Positions 24,398 through 26,129 of a DNA stretch of 26,129 nt are shown here, piece after piece. The notes below the pieces were generated by a model that was given only the letters and a program-made list of their open reading frames with translations, had not been told where the DNA came from and did no database searches. Source of the DNA: an uncultured Treponema sp. Lineage in GTDB: Bacteria; Spirochaetota; Spirochaetia; Treponematales; Treponemataceae. The stretch covers positions 1 through 26,129 of the forward strand of contig CALFIX010000007.1 of the NCBI GenBank assembly GCA_937877515.1. Reading direction: 5' to 3'. The position numbers were made by a program, and so were the translations under genes. Position 1 is the first letter of the stretch; every line of letters begins with the position of its first letter.

Positions 24398-26129
24398 GTA
24401 AGCGTCAATTTACCGCCCTTTCAGGCTATTGAGACCGCTGAAACATCTGATCTTTTAATCAATTTAATGTTCCAGGGAAAAAGTTCTGACCAGTTTGAAT
24501 CAGTCCAGCCGGTTGTGTCTGCGGCTAATTCAAAAATTGAAGAAAGATATTCTTCAGGATTGATATTGTTTATTTTAGCACATTCTATCAAAGAAAACAA
24601 CAGGCATGTTGACCGGGCGCCATCTTCTGAGGCTGAAAATAAGAAGTTTTTTCTGGATAAAACATACGGTCTTATTGACCGTTCGCTGATTGAATTGTCT
24701 AAATAAATCTCAGGACAATCAAGATAATTCATCAGTTGAGGCCATGCTGTTATTGCATATTTAAGTGCCTGCCCGAACTTAAAAGATTCCGAGACTGTAT
24801 GTCTGGTTTCAATCATCCAGTTATAGAACTCATCCATAATCGGCTTAATGATTTCCCGGCGTTTGGCAAGAAACTCTGCATCAGGAAGGTTATTCTCTCT
24901 CAGACGGTTTTCTGCATAATACATCTGCTGGATATATTTTATAGCTTTTGCTGCCCCTTTTGATTTCCCGTTGAGTAATGCATCATAGAACTTGCGGCGT
25001 ATATGGGCAGCGCAGGCTACATGAATAATCTTAGCTTTTGGATGGAGTAGATTATATTCTTTTAAGGCTGATTCATAACCGCCATATTCATCCGTCTGAA
25101 GCCAGCCCTTGAAGCCCTTAATAAATGGCTTTATGTATTTCGAACTCCGGCTTTCAAAATACCTGTATAGTACAAGTTTCCTGTCTTTTGGTCCGCCATG
25201 AGCAAGCCAGATGTAGGATTTCTTGCGTTCCTTGTTTCCGTTTTCGTAATTCAAAATCCGGCATGTGGTTTCATCCATGTTTAAGACTCTGCCGGTTTTG
25301 ATATGCTTCATAAGCACATTTTCCAGAGGTTTTAACTTTTTATAAACCTCAAGCTGCCATTTATCCATCGTTGCGCGGGAAAGGTCAAAGCCTTTTCTTT
25401 CAAAATTCTCTGACTGCCTGTAATACGGCATGTGATTGCAGTATTTGTTGGTAAAAATGTAACTCAGAAGGCCTGGTGTTGCTATTGATTTTGGAATGAT
25501 ATTTTTTGCAGCAGGAGCCTGACGGAATACAGAATGTTCTTCGTCTCCACTCCCCTCACATTTTCTGCAGGCATAGACCGGATAGATATGTTCTTCAATA
25601 TAAAGCTTTTCGGGAATGATGTTGTATCGTTCTGTTTTTTTATCACATATTTTTACAAGTTTTGCTCCGCAGCCACAGACTTTTTCAGATTCTGGAATAT
25701 CGTGATAGATCTTTACCCTTTCAATGTTGGCATCCAGCTTTTTACGGCCGCATTTGCGTCTTTTATATGCTTTTACGAGTATATTTTCTTCTTTTAATTC
25801 TTCGAGTTCTTCATTTGTGAGAAGTTCATTTTCAGGGAAATCATCAAGTTCATCAAATAACGGCAGCCACTGTTCGAAGGACTTTTCAGAATGACAGCCG
25901 AAACGGTATGATATTTGAGTTCTCAGTCGTTCTTCAAGCCCGAGAATTTTTAAATCTTTTGAATTATTGTCAGATTTGAGGTTCTTTATTTCTTCATCTT
26001 TTTGTTTCAGCTCTTCTTTCTGCTGATTAATCGTAAATAACTGCAGATTAATTTTTTCTTCTTTTGAGGAAAGCAACTTGTCCTTTAAAACAAGCTGCTG
26101 CTGCATTGATTCAATCTCAATCTTTGCAG
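24398..26129 (-). mobile_element. IS66-family insertion sequence, one end only
   Basis: The transposase TnpC lies at 24421-26129 and reads toward mfd. Just past its stop, the sequence begins GTAAGCG at 24398, and GTAA is the conserved tip of IS66-family ends; the tip plus TTTACC forms a small palindrome. The other end and the accessory tnpA/tnpB genes would lie beyond the window. IS66 usually makes an 8-bp target duplication. Confidence 0.85.
24421..26129 (-). CDS. tnpC: IS66-family transposase TnpC, 5' end beyond window
   Basis: This DDE transposase catalyses cut or copy transfer of the IS66 element. Numbered from the ATG at 26106, a charged coiled coil (1-65) is followed by a zinc-binding part with Cys144, Cys146, Cys180 and Cys183. 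The catalytic residues are Asp278 (NMDET), Asp339 (LQTDEYGGY) and Glu475 (DNSISERSIRP). The C-terminal ASEDGARSTCLLFSLIE is the family signature. The frame stays open upstream of 26106 to the window edge (codons for AKIEIES), and the ATG there has no good ribosome site, so the true start may be outside. No frameshift or stop interrupts it, so the enzyme is probably functional. Confidence 0.93.
   Translation of the reverse strand, partial: AKIEIESMQQQLVLKDKLLSSKEEKINLQLFTINQQKEELKQKDEEIKNLKSDNNSKDLKILGLEERLRTQISYRFGCHSEKSFEQWLPLFDELDDFPENELLTNEELEELKEENILVKAYKRRKCGRKKLDANIERVKIYHDIPESEKVCGCGAKLVKICDKKTERYNIIPEKLYIEEHIYPVYACRKCEGSGDEEHSVFRQAPAAKNIIPKSIATPGLLSYIFTNKYCNHMPYYRQSENFERKGFDLSRATMDKWQLEVYKKLKPLENVLMKHIKTGRVLNMDETTCRILNYENGNKERKKSYIWLAHGGPKDRKLVLYRYFESRSSKYIKPFIKGFKGWLQTDEYGGYESALKEYNLLHPKAKIIHVACAAHIRRKFYDALLNGKSKGAAKAIKYIQQMYYAENRLRENNLPDAEFLAKRREIIKPIMDEFYNWMIETRHTVSESFKFGQALKYAITAWPQLMNYLDCPEIYLDNSISERSIRPYVLSRKNFLFSASEDGARSTCLLFSLIECAKINNINPEEYLSSIFELAADTTGWTDSNWSELFPWNIKLIKRSDVSAVSIA

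Noticed and set aside
24344..24706. 120-codon plus-strand frame over the IS66 end
   Set aside because: It runs antisense to the transposase signature region and crosses the IS boundary, so it is a shadow frame.

Overview
The window looks like a spirochaete chromosome, most likely Treponema. This is inferred from the gene set: several lipoproteins and secreted proteins of unknown function, a PilZ protein followed by a HEAT-like secreted protein, a short ComEC, rsmA, yggS and two pseudouridine synthases in one packed run, and low G+C coding sequence. No rRNA or species marker is present, so the genus is an inference and I do not name a species. Both tRNA genes lack an encoded CCA. Several promoters read as close to TTGACA, a 17-nt spacer and TATACT or TATATT.

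Region 1 (1-7325, minus strand) is an operon of three exported proteins: a 1378-residue and a 757-residue lipoprotein, both built from fibronectin type III-like repeats, and a 271-residue secreted protein. The last two share a C-terminal domain of about 150 residues that I do not recognise. Region 2 (7326-9279) holds a tRNA-Gly(UCC) with its own promoter and terminator, a compact GC-rich structured element, and an NCS2 purine permease with a clear promoter. It ends in a two-way terminator set among palindromic 14-mers. Region 3 (9280-11419, minus) carries threonine synthase behind a CPBP membrane protease gene.

Region 4 (11464-19127, plus) is a tight run of eight genes: PilZ protein, HEAT-like protein, ComEC-like channel without its nuclease-like domain, rsmA, yggS, a small membrane protein and two RluA-family pseudouridine synthases. 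A tRNA-Leu(CAG) follows, and its -35 box contains the last stop codon. The gene set joins c-di-GMP sensing and envelope proteins to rRNA modification and PLP homeostasis. Region 5 (19133-20505, minus) has two overlapping genes, a secreted protein and a membrane-anchored double zinc ribbon. Region 6 (20540-24268, plus) is mfd, the transcription-repair coupling factor. Region 7 (24398 to the window end) is an IS66-family insertion sequence running off the edge, inserted 129 bp after mfd.

I see no CRISPR array, prophage, toxin-antitoxin pair or recognisable defence system. The most unusual items are the shared C-terminal domain of the surface operon, the shortened ComEC, the palindrome cluster around the terminator at 9152-9279, and the GC-rich element at 7612-7683.
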